NCBI GenBank assembly: GCA_037157565.1 | Contig: JAZHRO010000013.1 | Location: 121,410,001 to 121,474,000, forward strand | DNA length: 64,000 nucleotides | Direction of reading: 5' to 3' | Source: Thalassia testudinum | Lineage: Eukaryota > Streptophyta > Magnoliopsida > Alismatales > Hydrocharitaceae | In this document: one piece after another, positions 20,530 through 30,509 of the stretch | Layout: every line of letters begins with the position of its first letter | Numbering within the stretch: the stretch's first letter is position 1 | The notes under the pieces: model-generated | Told to the model about the DNA's origin: nothing | Seen by the model: only the letters and a program-made list of their open reading frames with translations | The model's database searches: none | Position numbers and translations under genes: made by a program

Positions 20530-21010
20530 TGTTTTTAAATTTTTACGATCGATTTAGGATGTTTAAAACCTAAAAACATGCAATTTTCTTTAATTTATTT
20601 CCTGCTTGCATACCAAAAAAAAAAAAAAAAAAAAAAAAAAATTGTTGTTGAAAACTTTTTGAGGAAAAATTTTGAAATCAGGACTAAGGTCGAAAAATTC
20701 ACTTCTGGTACAATGGGATTTAATCCTTAACAAACTAAGGATAAGGATATGGATCTGATCATTAGAATTCCAGGGTCTATTTTAGACTAGATCAGATATC
20801 CTTCTCTAAAATTCCACCTGAACTCATGATAGTTCAGGTGACTTGATCCTATTTTGTAATATGGAAAGTATTTGACTTAGTTTTTGATTCAAAAACCTGC
20901 GATTCTTGAGAAACTTCTTGTGTCAATTTTTACACACAAGCCAACAACTAAAAATTTGAAAAAACTCCCTTGTTTGGATTTAGTAAAAGTCTGAAGCAGA
21001 TCATTGGTTT

Positions 21011-21330
21011 GAGTTCCCACCGTCGAGAAGAAGGAAAAAACCTTCTTTGAGGACGCGATGTCAACATGTTACCGCCTCGGCGCTGCTCTATATCTATATT
21101 TCATATCGTTAGACGGAGCATTAAAGCGCATTTCAGCAGCTCAAGTGTCTTGGACGGTGCTCTACCTATAGCGTCGGAGCAAGAGCTTGAGTTTGCTTGG
21201 AGCGCCCCTTTTCACCGCATCGTGTTTTGGGGTTGTGAGCTCCTAGGTGGTGTCATGGACAGTGCTATCCCGAAGTACTGGCGCCAGAGCCCCCTCGAGG
21301 AATGGTAACGGGAATGATGATACCGACACA
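21011..21330 (+). other. 3'UTR module shared by families A and F
   Basis: Two blocks (21,011-21,085 and 21,248-21,330) align with F at 26,751-26,826 and 26,503-26,586 on the minus strand, in the same order. The second block contains GTGCTATCCCGAAG, a GGCGCC palindrome, CCCTCGAGG and ATGGTAACGGGAATGATG. A CTCGA/TCGAG pairing encloses the palindrome in A2. The function is unknown; conservation between families with unrelated proteins argues for a cis-acting role. Confidence 0.6.
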
Positions 21331-21738
21331 TCTGTTGTAAGACTAAGCTAAAAATAAGCATGGGGGAGAAAAAAAAATATATATATATATAATAATAATA
21401 ATAACACGTCCTTATAAAAGTTGGTTTTTCACAAGCACAGACACAAGGTTTTAAAGGAATTTGCAAGTTGCGAATCAGATTCACGAGCCAGAAAAATCCT
21501 AAAAACAAACATTTCAAGTCATCTGAATTAATAAGGGGTTAATTTGCGAATTTTCTGAGGATATATTGATCCCGTTCTATCTAATGGTTGGATCCAAAAA
21601 CAAATCCTGATGTTTATCTTCAACAAATCCCGTATCTCCTGTGTTTTAATCTACCAAGGTCCCTTAATCTCTTTTTCTCCTCAAAAATCAAAAAAAAATT
21701 AGATTTCCCAAAAATTCCGTTTTCCAAAAAAATTAATG

Positions 21739-21776
21739 TTTTGCTAAGAGACTAGCAAAAGATAAGCATGGGGGTG
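21739..21776 (+). other. A1: hairpin and polypurine tract at the 3' LTR edge
   Basis: TTTTGCTA (21,739-21,746), a 6-nt loop and TAGCAAAA (21,753-21,760) form a perfect 8-bp stem, then gataagcatgggggtg runs to the first base of the 3' LTR. The G-rich run is the usual primer for plus-strand synthesis. The same stem and tract occur in A2 (8614-8635) and F (26,159-26,179). Confidence 0.8.
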
Positions 21777-24039
21777 TGATAAACGCCAGTTTATCATCAT
21801 TTTTATGCTTTAAAACTAACCTAGCTCTTAGGATTTTACTCCGCAAACGGGTTTTTGGGCTGCATTTAGGCATAAATTAGGATAGGCATGCATTGCATTT
21901 TTTATTATTGTTTTAATGTGTTTTTGTGAGTGTTAGGGATGTACAGATTCACAGATTCGTAAAACCCTAGCACTCAAGAAGGCAATTGGTGAAGGAGAAG
22001 CCCAGACTAGTTGGAACCCAGCTTGATCCAGCTCACCATAGCTGGAACCTAGCTTACTTGAACTAGGGTTAGCTCATCCCAGCTCCATTCAGCTAATCTC
22101 AGCTGGATGGCAGCTCAAGAGAGTTTACCTTAGCTCACCCTAGCTCAAGTCAGCTCAGATCCAGCTCAACTTAGCTGAGTCTAGCTCATCTCAGCTCCCA
22201 CTAGTTCACAGGGAGCTCTAGCTAGCTCAGCTGAGTTGACAGGAGTTCACCCCAGCTCAGATCCAGCTACATCCAGCTCCACTCAACTCCAGCCAGCTGA
22301 AGAAGAATTCATCTCAGCTCAGGAAGCTCAAGTCCAGCTCCCGGGGACTCAGCTTAGCTCAACTCAGTTGAGCTAAGCTACCTTAGCTGCCTCAACCAGC
22401 TTGATTCTCCCCGGAAGCACCAGACCTAGCTCACCTCAGCTCATTTTGGTAGAAGCTAGCTCACTTTAGCTTGGCTTAGTAGCTAGCAAAGAACTAGCAA
22501 GCTAAGCCAGCTAGAGTAGCCCCATGCCAGCCTCTTCAGCAGCAGCCAGCTCCAGCTCCAGCTCCAGACTTCTTCTCCTCAGCTCCTTGCTCCAAACCCT
22601 AGCTCCAACACCTTCTCCTCTACTCCACCTTTAGCTAAGCTAGCTTAGCTTATCTTAGCTTAGCTTAGCTTAGCTAACAACCAGCTCCTTGGCCATTCAT
22701 TACCTCCAAAATCAACCCTAGCTAGCTCCACCAACTCAAGCCTACCTAAGCTAGCTACCCTACTCAAGTTGGCACCATCTCCTAGCCATCCCTTCACCCC
22801 ATTATCTCCACCAAAAGACACTTCAAGTTGGCGCCAAAAACCACCCCTAACCACCTCTATATTGGCGCCACTTTCAGCCCCTTAATCCACCCTACACCTA
22901 CCCACATAAGCCATCCTAGCCATCCACCTAACCCCCCTTCTAGAATCCTTCTTGGCGCCAACTTAGACCCTCTTCTAGAAGCTATTTTGGCGCCAATATC
23001 AAGGGGTGTCAACACACATAACCACCCCTTAGGTGTCCCTTAAGGTGGCGCCAAACACCCTTGGCCATTGGATCCTTAACCACCTCCCTCCTTCCATCCT
23101 AGCCATCCATTTCAAAGGTCACCATAGCCCCCCTCCTATTCTATAAAAGGCCACCACCTACCACCATTTTGAGGCATCCTCCCTTAGTATATTTTCTACC
23201 TAAACCACCTATACCTACGGCCAAGAAGAAGGAGTAGAGAAGGAGATTAAAGGGGCACATCACCAGCCCTTTTGGTGCATTCTTCTCCCCACTCTCTTCA
23301 ACTTGAGCCACGCCAAGGAGGAGGACTCTCCCACTTCAAGGAGGACGGCCAGGCAAAGGAGCAAAGCTTAGGGTGGACATCCACCCTTGGAGAGAAACTT
23401 AGGGCACGCCCCCTTAGGGCTTGCCTTGGAGGTCATCACCTTGGCGGAGTTCTGCAAGGAAGGAGTTGAAGGATTCTTTTCAAGCTTGGGAGCCACCAAC
23501 CTTGGAGCAAGAAGCCCTCTTCTTCACCATCTATCTAGAGGATTTGTGTTTTATTTTCTTATTTGCAATTTTCTAGTAGTACAAGCTTTCCTCTACTAGG
23601 CCTTTTGTAAAACACTTTATCAATTATCTAGTTGCCTTCTTTGCAATTTTTTTTGTTTGCATTTCTATTTGCTTATTTTCAGCATTCTTCACTTCCTCTC
23701 CCTAATTATTCTAGGCCTTCACTTGCTTAGAGTGAGCTTAGGGAGAGGCTCTACTTGCCACTTAGAAGTAGTATTTTAAATTGAAGTGTAAATCACCTTC
23801 CCGTCACCATTCCGCATGTTGTCTTAATTTAAAACAAAAAAATGATATATTGAAAAATACCAAAAAGAAAGTTGAGATTGTATTCCAAGCAAGAGAATCA
23901 CTATTGCAAACATTTGGCCTCCTTGGACGACCCTAGATACTCCCCTATCTAGGATATAAATTTTAAAAGCGAAAGCGGATTCGCGTGTTACAACGACGTT
24001 AAAAGACGTATTTTAACAAACCGTGTATTTTCGCTATCA
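21777..24039 (+). repeat. A1: 3' LTR
   Basis: Same length (2,263 bp) and, as far as I can see, one difference from the 5' LTR. All 5' LTR features recur 8,304 bp downstream. It is followed by AAGTC. Confidence 0.97.
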
Positions 24040-24044
24040 AAGTC
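24040..24044. repeat. Target-site duplication AAGTC, right copy (A1)
   Basis: It matches 13,468-13,472. A2 leader sequence resumes immediately after it. Confidence 0.95.
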
Positions 24045-24333
24045 CTTAAGTGGTAAAGTGACTACTTGTTTTAGAGTTAGGCTTGGGTGCAAAACTGTGC
24101 ATGGGAATGTCGAGGGTGTTGATTATGGTAATGCCCTGTTATTTCAATTTTTTGTCTGTGCAAGATTAGAAAAGTAATTCCAATGGAAATCAAGTTGACA
24201 CACAAATTTGATGTATTTCTGTTTTTTAGGATTTGATTTAGCTTAATGTGTTTTAGGGTTTTCTTTTTAAGTTTTCAAAGAGGTTTGATATGCCACAAAC
24301 AAAGGAAAATCAAGTTGTATTAGTGAAGATAAT
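24045..24333 (-). other. A2: middle piece of the leader between A1 and F
   Basis: On the minus strand this aligns with A1 leader sequence around 16.68-17.0 kb (shared 'gtgtcaacttgattttcattg'-like run). It ends at ATAAT (24,329-24,333), the left target-site duplication of F. No coding content. Confidence 0.8.
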
Positions 24334-26141
24334 TGACTGATCGATCTTTCGCTTTTAAGTCGTTTGTAGTTTAATGTGGTGGAAAAATCGACTAATCAAT
24401 TTTTAACAAGAAATAACCACTCGCAGAGGAGCGGGTCGTATCCACAGGGAGGCAATAACGTATTAAAATTCGCGCCACTTAAAAATGTTTGTTCGTAGTC
24501 AATTTGGACAAGAACCAAGCCAAGATTGCCTTTAGATTAAGGTTTAAGCAAGAAACAATGCTGAAATGGAAATTATGAGAAACTACAGGCTATTTTCCGC
24601 AATGCAGAGTCAATAGAATATGATTAAAATGTGGCAATGGCAGAAAATGTAAATTTTAATTAATGTTTTAATGTAGCAAAACAGGGGAATTTTCCCCCAT
24701 TGTCTTGCGCGACGAGGAGCCGATGGCCGGGCGTGGGAAGCTCGGAGGAGGTCCCTTGGATCAAGGGCTTCGAATCGGTGGTGGCGGCGAGTCGCACGGC
24801 GGCCGGAGGTGGCCGGACGAGCTCCGGCGGAGGTGCTGCAGCCGGCAGCTTGCACAGCCTGTTGGCGTGAAGTCCGCCGCCTGCTGCTGCTGCGGGGGTG
24901 GCTGCTGCTACTGCCGTGGGCACTGCTGCGGCTGGCGTGGTAGGCGTTCATCTGCAGGTGTGGGGAAGAGGGCGCTGCAGGTGGTTCTGCAAGCGCGGCG
25001 GAGGGTGCTGCAGCCCGGTTGGAGGCTGGCATGCGCTGCGGAGGGTCTGCGGAGGGTGCTGCTAGCGGTTCTGCAGGGGCAGTGGTGAACGGCGTGGACT
25101 GCAGGCACTGTTGGAGGGTGCAGGCGCGTGGGCGAAGGACTCTGCAGTCGCGAGTGAATGGCGCTTGCAAGTGGCAGGCGTGGGAGGAGGCGTGCTCGGT
25201 TGTGCGGGTCTGCAGGCGCGGTTGGAGGAGGGCGCTGCAGCCAGTGAGTGTGTGGAGATGGCATGAGCTGCAGGCACGTGGAGATGGCGAAGGCTGATGG
25301 TGGGCACGGGGAAGATGGAGTGGGCTGATCTGCAGGCGTGTGCAGGTCTGCAGCCGATGAGCGGTGGAGTGTGCAGGCGGTCTGGTGGCTGGTTGGAGAG
25401 TGCAGGCTGAGGAAGTGGAGGTGAGCGGGTAACTTCAGACGTCTGGGAAATTTCCCAGACGTCTTAAGTTACTGAGAGGGTGGATGATCAGTAGCTCGGT
25501 GGTGGTGGTGGTGGTCTGCGAAGACGGCGAGGGAGTTGCACGCTAAGGTGCTGACGGTAATGCAGGCAAGCTCCAGATGGCGGTGTGGCCTGTCACACCA
25601 CACGCCCACGGTGGTGGAGACTCGCCGCCACGGTAGAGGACGGCAGTGTGGAGTGGAAGAGAGAGGTTCTCTCTGCACAGTGGTGGGTTGGTGGCGGAGG
25701 CCTCCTGAGCTCGGCTGCCTCCTTATTCCTTTTGTAGTGGCCTGAACAAGTTTGAAATCAGCCGCCGACCAGATCCACCACATCCGCTCCCCCTTGAATG
25801 GCTTCATCACTGCAGCAGCCGGGCGTTGGAGCGGCAGCCAGCCGTTCTGAAAGAAGAAGAATAAAGAAAATATTGTTAAAATATTAGGGTTATTTATGTA
25901 CAGACCCTCAACTTCTATGTTAATAAAAACAATGTACCTAATTGGTTATCTAATTAGATGAATGCTATTCTAAGCTAATTCTAAATGCACTTAAGATATG
26001 AATGCAATGTATGGATTATGTAATTAGATTAAAACTATGAATTGATCTATTTACATCCTAATTTATACTAAATAAATGTTAGAATTAATCTAATGTATAG
26101 GCACTTAAATACTTAAATAGCCCACAACTATGGGCTAATCA
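24334..26141 (-). repeat. F: 3' LTR
   Basis: 1,808 bp, minus strand from TGATTAGCCCATAG to GATCGATCAGTCA. The middle (24.7-25.8 kb) is GC-rich with many CTGCAG and GCGGAG repeats, producing long chance open frames on both strands. A 44-bp near-perfect palindrome lies at 25,429-25,472. The U3 tip has a TAGCCCA/TGGGCTA inverted repeat. Confidence 0.93.
25429..25472. repeat. 44-bp near-perfect palindrome in the F LTR
   Basis: Arms GTAACTTCAGACGTCTGGG and its complement meet at AAATTT with one mismatch, and each arm contains CAGACGTCT (GACGTC, a bZIP C-box core). The 5' LTR copy is at 31,606-31,649 with one further mismatch. Confidence 0.8.
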
Positions 26142-27246
26142 AATACCCCATGCCTAGTTTTTGCTAGTCCCTAGCAAAATTAAGCGAAACCTAGCACTCC
26201 AAGTAGACTAGTCAACTCACTTAGTCTTCCTTCAGAAGCATATTAAGTTCAGGCTCTAGATCCAAGGTTCCTAAGTAGTTGCTAAGTTACAGACTAGGTC
26301 GGCTAAAGACGAGTTGCAGGCACAAGTTTCCCTGATTTCTGACTCTACCCTAAAGTTTATTAATCCCTGAGATTAAAGCATCCGTGCTTGTGCATTGGTC
26401 CGAGTTATTTGAGTTAAAGGGATTTTTTTTTCTTTAATATATATACTTTTTTTTTTGTTTGATTCTTCTAAGTCTAACCTCAGATCAGCTGTCAACACGG
26501 TCTGTGTCGGATTCATTGTCCCCATTACCATACCTCGAAGGGTGCCTGGCTTTCGATGCTTCGAGATAGCACCGCCCATAACGACCCCAAGAACTCCTGG
26601 AAATCGACACTTCGAGATAGTATTGCCCATGGATTTCTTAAGCGAATTCAGGCCTATGGCAATCGGCACTTCGAGATAGGGCCGCCCATGGTACCTGAAC
26701 CGCGCAATGCGCTTACATGCTCCCAGTAGGATGGATATCCTAGGAGACAAGCGCCGAGGAGGTAATATGTTACCATCGCATCCTCAAGGTGAGTATATAC
26801 TCCACCTCTCCTGCGGCGGGAACTCTTCCAATCAAAATGTGTTTTCAAGCCTTTCTTAAGTCAAAACTAAGAGAACCAAATCTCTTTTCAGAAATTAAGT
26901 TAATTACCAGACCAAGTGTGAAAAATTTGGATGCTTGGGTTACAAGGACCCGTAAACCAAAAGGTAGAATAAGACTCCAGGTACTACCCCACCTTTTAAC
27001 TCAAACCCTAGTTTCCCTTCCTCAACCTCTTGAAGAATGGTCTGCAACTTAACTCCTACTTAAGTTTTTAAGTCCACAAAGGACCCTAAAGGTCTAAAGC
27101 TAGTAGCTCATTTAGCTTCTAAAGTTTGACCCTAGAATTAACTTAGTCTACCCTAGAGTTCTGATTTGCTTAACAATGCAGGACTTAGCCAATTAAGCTC
27201 AAAACTTTTTCTTTTTTTTTTATATGTACAAATGTATGCACTTATG
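26142..27246 (-). other. F: 3' untranslated region and polypurine tract
   Basis: Minus-strand order: shared module block 1 (26,826-26,751), three copies of a ctatctcgaag core (near 26,669, 26,610 and 26,560), block 2 (26,586-26,503), then the hairpin TTTTGCTA/TAGCAAAA (26,179-26,159) and the PPT taggcatggggtatt against the LTR. No credible gene. Confidence 0.75.
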
Positions 27247-28665
27247 CTATGTATATCCCCAAGTACACCCCCCCATGCCTAAAATTTGCAATGTCCTCAT
27301 TGCATAGAAGGATATTACCTGGGTCAAAGCTAGGCTGAATAGCCGAAGAACCTGCAAATCAGGTTCAAGAATTGCAGAAATAGGCCCTAAAAATGAGCAA
27401 AGCAAAGTTGGCCTAGAAAATAGGTAACCTAGGATGTTGGCGAGCTGATGATGAATCCCGATAGCAAATGCTCGCCCAACTAAAATGAGAATGAAATCTT
27501 CCCAGGTCACGAGAAGAGGTTCTAAAGGATAAACAGTTAAAATAACCTCCAAAGGGGTAGGGGTAGGATGACAAGGATCCTCCAAAAAGAATGGGGAAGG
27601 AATGGTATAGAGATAAACCCCCAGGGTAATGGACTGACTAAAGAAATCATCAATCCATACCCGATACTCCATTACAGAAAATATTGGTCTGTTAAGCCCC
27701 CTAGTCAGAACAAAAATGAGCAATTCTCTAAGGCAAGGATCGTCTAGGGTGTCCAAGTTACGAGGTTGTAGGATGGCCATAAGATCTAGGTTGGGTTTAA
27801 TCAGCTTGGTGTCCATCCCAAACACTCTTTCTAAATCCTCAATTTCATCCCTAGCATTCCTTGCACCATCACGTGGATCTTCCTGCTCTTCATCAGGAGT
27901 CACAATTTCGCTTTCAGATATAAGCGAATCAGAGGGTGACTTCGAAGTGAATGAAGGCAGGTTGGAAGCAACAGATCTAGGGATTATCCTATCAATGTCA
28001 TCCCCGGGTTTTTGTTCTTTACTCAAATCTTCCCCGGAGTCTATATGTGAATCCACATAAATCTTAGAAATTGCTTCCAAATTTTCCATCATTTTATCAT
28101 GAGGAGAAATATCATCAATGGGTGTGCCAAGGAAACCTAATTTGGTCAAATTTGTGACATCCTCAGGGGCTAACTCTTCAAATAAGACATAATCACCCTT
28201 AGTGTCACTCCAAATCTTGAATGTAGGTTCCTCATATAATTCGTCTTCCACCTCATCACACAATTCATCATGTACCCGAGGTCTAGAATCATTTAATATC
28301 TCAGCAGATCCCCTAGGGTGCTCTATCTGAGGTAAATTATTTACATTGGTTACATCAGACTCCTCAGATAGGTCAATTTCTTTAGGGTTAGGTTCCCTAA
28401 GGGTGGGTTTGAGTTCCATATCGTGATCAGAAGGGAGGGTAGGATTAACAACTTGACTTTGACCCACTTCATCAAATGTCACGAAAATACTATCACCTGG
28501 GTCGAGGTCTTCCAATGGTACCATCATTCCCTTCTTTTGACTCCAATATAATTCAGGTGGATACTCAACCTTATCATCATCTTCCTCGGGTTGCCACCTT
28601 TCTTCATCCAATGCATAGCTACTTTCATGTGTATTTTCCTCCCACCTAAAGTGTAGATCTCTCAA
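27247..28665 (-). CDS. F: uncharacterised retrotransposon protein, C-terminal part
   Basis: A 472-codon frame that I do not recognise. The N-terminal half is very acidic and contains two related units, ELYWSQKKGMMVPLEDLD near residue 38 and FKIWSDTKGDYVLFEELAPED near residue 148. C2 has the same unit (QLFWSRTKQRMVPLEELD), so the two are homologous. From about residue 300 it turns hydrophobic, with stretches (ILILVGRAFAIGI, LLCSFLGPISAIL) that could be membrane segments or a buried domain. No zinc knuckle, DxGS protease, RT or DDE motif is present. The last dozen codons run into the GAGGACAT/GCATGGGG motif, so the natural stop may have been lost. It lies just downstream of the 178-codon frame in another phase, suggesting one ancestral gene with a frameshift. 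Confidence 0.6.
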   Translation of the reverse strand: MRDLHFRWEENTHESSYALDEERWQPEEDDDKVEYPPELYWSQKKGMMVPLEDLDPGDSIFVTFDEVGQSQVVNPTLPSDHDMELKPTLREPNPKEIDLSEESDVTNVNNLPQIEHPRGSAEILNDSRPRVHDELCDEVEDELYEEPTFKIWSDTKGDYVLFEELAPEDVTNLTKLGFLGTPIDDISPHDKMMENLEAISKIYVDSHIDSGEDLSKEQKPGDDIDRIIPRSVASNLPSFTSKSPSDSLISESEIVTPDEEQEDPRDGARNARDEIEDLERVFGMDTKLIKPNLDLMAILQPRNLDTLDDPCLRELLIFVLTRGLNRPIFSVMEYRVWIDDFFSQSITLGVYLYTIPSPFFLEDPCHPTPTPLEVILTVYPLEPLLVTWEDFILILVGRAFAIGIHHQLANILGYLFSRPTLLCSFLGPISAILEPDLQVLRLFSLALTQVISFYAMRTLQILGMGGCTWGYT

Positions 28666-28676
28666 GGAAGTGTCAT

Positions 28677-29213
28677 CTAATGGGGAGGTTTCAAATCGAT
28701 CCTCGAAAAGTAGCTATTCTCCCCAGAATTTCCCTTCAACTTAAAGTGTAGCTTTCCCACGGGAGATGCATCTATTGTAGAGGGGTGTACGTCATCGTCA
28801 ATGGGGCAGATTGGGTGGCTAATTTCATCTCTTTCTTGTTGGCCTGCTCTCAAAGATTCTCCTAACAATTCACTCATTTCATTTTGCATTTTCTGTATTT
28901 CCATCTTCAAAGAGGAGAGGTCATTTCTATCATAAGAGAGGTCAGGCTCAGGCTTATAGTACCCAGGAGTGTTTGTCCAACCATTATAAGTTTTCAGGGA
29001 GGGTGGGTTGGGTATTTCTTTGGTATGTGGGATATTGGGCAAAGCAAATCCCGCTCCTGAGTTCTGCTCACTAATTTGGGGCTTAACTAGGCCAATACTC
29101 CTATAATAGGAGTAAAACGGATCCCAATGATTGTCATTATGTCCATCATGGAATGGACCATCTCGGTGTCTGGGGATCGAAGGATGCAGAGTGGGGGGTG
29201 AGGGTGTGGGCAA
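28677..29213 (-). CDS. F: uncharacterised retrotransposon protein, N-terminal part
   Basis: A 178-codon frame upstream of the 472-codon frame, in a different phase. It opens with a Pro/His/Asp-rich segment (HRDGPFHDGHNDNHWDPF), then an Asn/Trp/Tyr-rich stretch (YNGWTNTPGYY) resembling Gag linkers of Athila-like elements, then a likely coiled coil (LKMEIQKMQNEMSELLGE, residues about 102-119). Near its end KLHFKLKGNSGENSYF echoes DLHFRWEENTHESSYA at the start of the next frame. The position (first frame after the leader) is that of gag; whether it replaces Gag is unknown. Probably part of one ancestral gene with the downstream frame. Confidence 0.55.
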   Translation of the reverse strand: MPTPSPPTLHPSIPRHRDGPFHDGHNDNHWDPFYSYYRSIGLVKPQISEQNSGAGFALPNIPHTKEIPNPPSLKTYNGWTNTPGYYKPEPDLSYDRNDLSSLKMEIQKMQNEMSELLGESLRAGQQERDEISHPICPIDDDVHPSTIDASPVGKLHFKLKGNSGENSYFSRIDLKPPH

Positions 29214-30489
29214 GATGTGAAAGGATGAAAATCAATGTGGTCCATTCTAACTCACACTTCAATCAGAATTCCCCAAGCAAGACACAATTCAAAAAGGACC
29301 TTTTAGGTCTTTCCCAATTTAGGCTTTTGATTTTAAGTCAGATTGCAGGTGACAATACAATTTGTTCAATCAATTTACGTGCCTATTGTCGACCTACGGC
29401 TCGCCTAAAAAGACCTAGTTGGAGCTTAGGTGTTCTTCCCTAAATCTCAAATGGTCAAGTAAATCCAAAGACAGAAGATCGAGGGATGCAAGTAGGCCTA
29501 AGCCTTCCTTTGAAGCTGTGCTTTCGCGGTGCTCCTCAACTACCCCCAAAAATCTGTGACAGGGTATCCCCCCTCTTTGGATTTACAAAACCTTTGATCT
29601 CAAGTTCCGAACACTTCAGAATCCAACGAAAGGAGGGCTCTTGTCCTAGTATTTCCAAACCTAAGGAGTGTCTAGAAGCGTGCCGTGGTGCAAGTGAAAT
29701 AAGTGTGCATACACCGTAAAAGATTTTGAACTTTGAATCACACGCCAAGTTTGAAAATGAAATCCTTGGTTTTTAAAATGTCCTTCCTTTAATTAGTCCT
29801 TTTTCTAAAAAAAAATGTGACCACTTGTTAGATTTATTCAGTACAGATTAGGTGATCTTTGGATTAATCCCAAATGCAATGCGTGAACAAAAATAGGATG
29901 CAAAGTAAGAGAATGCGTACCTTGCCTCCAGCGATCTTCGATGCAAAAATGCACGCAATGCAGAAAAGCAAATCTAGAGGCTGCTCATACAGACCTAAAT
30001 GGTTCGTCCTAGGGCAGGCAACTTCTAGCAGGCAGCTCATTTTTTTTTCTTTTTCTATTTTTTTTAGAACTACTTATGCACAAGCAAATAAAAGAAATAA
30101 TAAAAAAAATAAACCTAAATCTAAAGAAAAGGGAACAGGCTCCCAAATATTACCAACACGGGTCCAAAACAAAATCGGGGAACAAACCCCTCAAAATTTG
30201 CCCCAGAACAAGGGTTTCAAACTAACTATAATGAAAAATTAAGTCTACAATCTTAATTCTATTCTAATTAAACTAATGACTAAATGGTGTCCGTCGCGTC
30301 CTCGTCCTTCTCCTCCGTTTAAAAATGGCTCGCCCAATTCTCGTCTGGCGACGTCAAGGGTCACCTCTCACACTGGCTGATTCTTGCACAAATTTTCTCG
30401 CACAGAAAAGAAAATAATGAATGGTCAAATCTCTATGCAATTGACAAATAATCAAAATAAAATTAGGCGAAATTATTGCGTCTGTTGCG
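29214..30489 (-). other. F: non-coding leader
   Basis: About 1.3 kb between the primer site and the first frame, with no supportable gene. A T-run-rich patch lies at 30,036-30,066. Confidence 0.7.
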
Positions 30490-30507
30490 TCCCCGGCAAT
30501 GGCGCCA
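30490..30507 (-). other. F: primer-binding site (tRNA-Asp)
   Basis: On the minus strand TGGCGCCATTGCCGGGGA follows the 5' LTR after 2 nt. It is complementary to the tRNA-Asp 3' end with one mismatch. Confidence 0.9.
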
Positions 30508-30509
30508 TT

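Larger units (their letters stand above)
20363..21776 (+). other. A1: 3' untranslated region
   Basis: A 1.4-kb non-coding stretch where pol would normally lie. In order it holds the post-stop hairpin, a pyrimidine tract, the ATGAGGACATGG...GCATGGGGGGG motif (20,497-20,529), a long A run (about 20,615-20,640), the module shared with element F (21,011-21,330), a short TA/TAA microsatellite (21,377-21,402) and the PPT-flanking hairpin. An 80-codon frame at 21,066-21,308 lies over the module and is probably not coding. Confidence 0.75.
13473..24039 (+). mobile_element. A1: complete non-autonomous Athila-like LTR retrotransposon
   Basis: A 10,567-bp element with two 2,263-bp LTRs, a tRNA-Asp primer site, a long leader, one 976-codon gag-protease frame, a 1.4-kb 3'UTR and a polypurine tract, flanked by AAGTC. 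There is no reverse transcriptase, RNase H or integrase: after the protease the frame ends and the remaining 1.4 kb is non-coding, so mobility would need pol proteins from another element. By eye the LTRs differ at one base (A at 15,701, G at 24,005), which points to a very recent insertion. The target was the leader of the older element A2, in opposite orientation. Confidence 0.95.

Noticed and set aside
21066..21308. An 80-codon frame in the A1 3'UTR with a 60-codon counterpart in A2 (9052-9234)
   Set aside because: The alignment is gap-free, but most nucleotide differences change the amino acid, and F does not keep the frame although it keeps the nucleotide module. RNA or DNA function is more likely.
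24610..25307. Overlapping GC-rich frames of 80-190 codons on both strands in the F LTRs (also 30,786-31,474)
   Set aside because: They lie inside the LTR, overlap on opposite strands, are rich in Ala/Arg/Gly from CTGCAG and GCGG repeats, and show no domain.
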